30,180 bases of DNA, from assembly GCA_019648995.1 (NCBI GenBank), contig BLXT01006838.1:533128-563307 (forward strand), written 5' to 3'. This DNA comes from Plakobranchus ocellatus. Its lineage: Eukaryota; Mollusca; Gastropoda; Plakobranchidae. The notes below the pieces were generated by a model that had not been told where the DNA came from, did not search any database, and worked only from the letters and a program-made list of their open reading frames with translations. Shown here in pieces: positions 29,857 to 30,180 of the stretch. The translations under genes were made by a program, and so were the position numbers. How positions within the stretch are numbered: the first letter of the stretch is position 1; each line of letters starts with the position of its first letter.

Positions 29857-30180
29857 CTGACGGTAAGAAAGGATTATTTATAAAAGTAGGTCAAGCTCCT
29901 CTGCTACGTATCATTAAATTATTGCTATGAAAGAGACTACATGACTAATCCAAAAAGTCTCCATGAGATACTTCAACATTAACAAATTTGCCCAATGTAT
30001 CTGTCTTTGTTTGTGTATATAGTCCATCCCTACAAAATGACCTCAGGCTTTCATAGCCTTCATCAGATGGGATCAAAGTCGGACAGAAGAGCCCCTGTAA
30101 TATTTCAAGGCTTATCTACTAGCTTTGCACCGCCAACGCTCAATGAAGTTTATCGTGCTAATTATTAGAAGCTTTCAAAG
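29857..30180 (-). other. Intron of the minus-strand gene with a retroelement-like tail
   Basis: No coding exon that fits the phase was found. The minus strand contains CATCTGATGAAGGCTATGAA and GTAGGGATGGACTATATACA, phrases that look like the tail of a dispersed retroelement, with a hammerhead-like fold described separately. Confidence 0.45.
30041..30066 (-). ncRNA. Hammerhead-ribozyme-like remnant
   Basis: On the minus strand CTGATGA (30066-30060) is followed by AGGCT, loop ATGAA, AGCCT (30059-30045), a perfect 5-bp stem II, then GAGG where a working ribozyme has GAAA. A possible GTA cleavage triplet followed by GGGAT lies about 10 nt downstream, and ATCCC lies just before CTGATGA, giving an imperfect stem I. 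The layout matches the hammerhead core, but the changed GAAA box and bulged stem I suggest a decayed, inactive copy. Confidence 0.3.

Noticed and set aside
29940..30096. Minus-strand open stretch reading PSDEGYESLR
   Set aside because: It looks like a dispersed retroelement tail, with no donor in a phase that fits the next exon.

Overview
This is a eukaryotic, intron-rich, AT-rich window from a metazoan. Its simple repeats, scattered decayed mobile elements and the character of the main gene suggest an invertebrate deuterostome, most likely an echinoderm such as a sea urchin. That placement is inference from style, not from a diagnostic marker.

The main gene is a Caprin-1 homologue on the + strand, running from 372 to the stop codon at 18496-18498. 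Thirteen exons can be chained with canonical GT/AG sites and unbroken phase. Together they encode 725 residues; the amino terminus lies upstream of the window. In order they encode the end of the caprin helical homology region (372-4941), an acidic linker (5523-5725), a short FIQ-containing motif matching the G3BP-binding site of Caprin-1 (6247-6451), glutamine-rich low-complexity sequence (6861-7099), linkers with the FQSM motif of the Caprin-1 C-terminal domain (9401-13232), and three RGG-rich exons (14294-18498). The product should be a cytoplasmic RNA-binding protein of stress granules and mRNPs. No C1q domain is seen, so the gene is Caprin-1-like. A long AU-rich 3' UTR probably follows, with a good AATAAA at 21574.

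The far right end carries two minus-strand coding exons (29684-29856 and 29105-29272) of a second gene that I do not recognise. They are joined by good splice sites in matching phase and end in a stop codon, so the two genes converge tail to tail. The 7 kb or so between them has no coding sequence that I can support.

The introns and the intergenic part hold the unusual material: a 2.1 kb DNA transposon with 12-bp terminal inverted repeats and a 6-bp target duplication (15876-18008); a dispersed repeat at 1-124 and 10753-10870 whose end nearly matches the end of that transposon; several tandem arrays (45, 44 and 31/62 bp periods); a promoter-like cluster in the first intron (907-1191); possible cassette and antisense exons; and a hammerhead-ribozyme-like remnant at 30041-30066. 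No tRNA, rRNA or CRISPR was seen.
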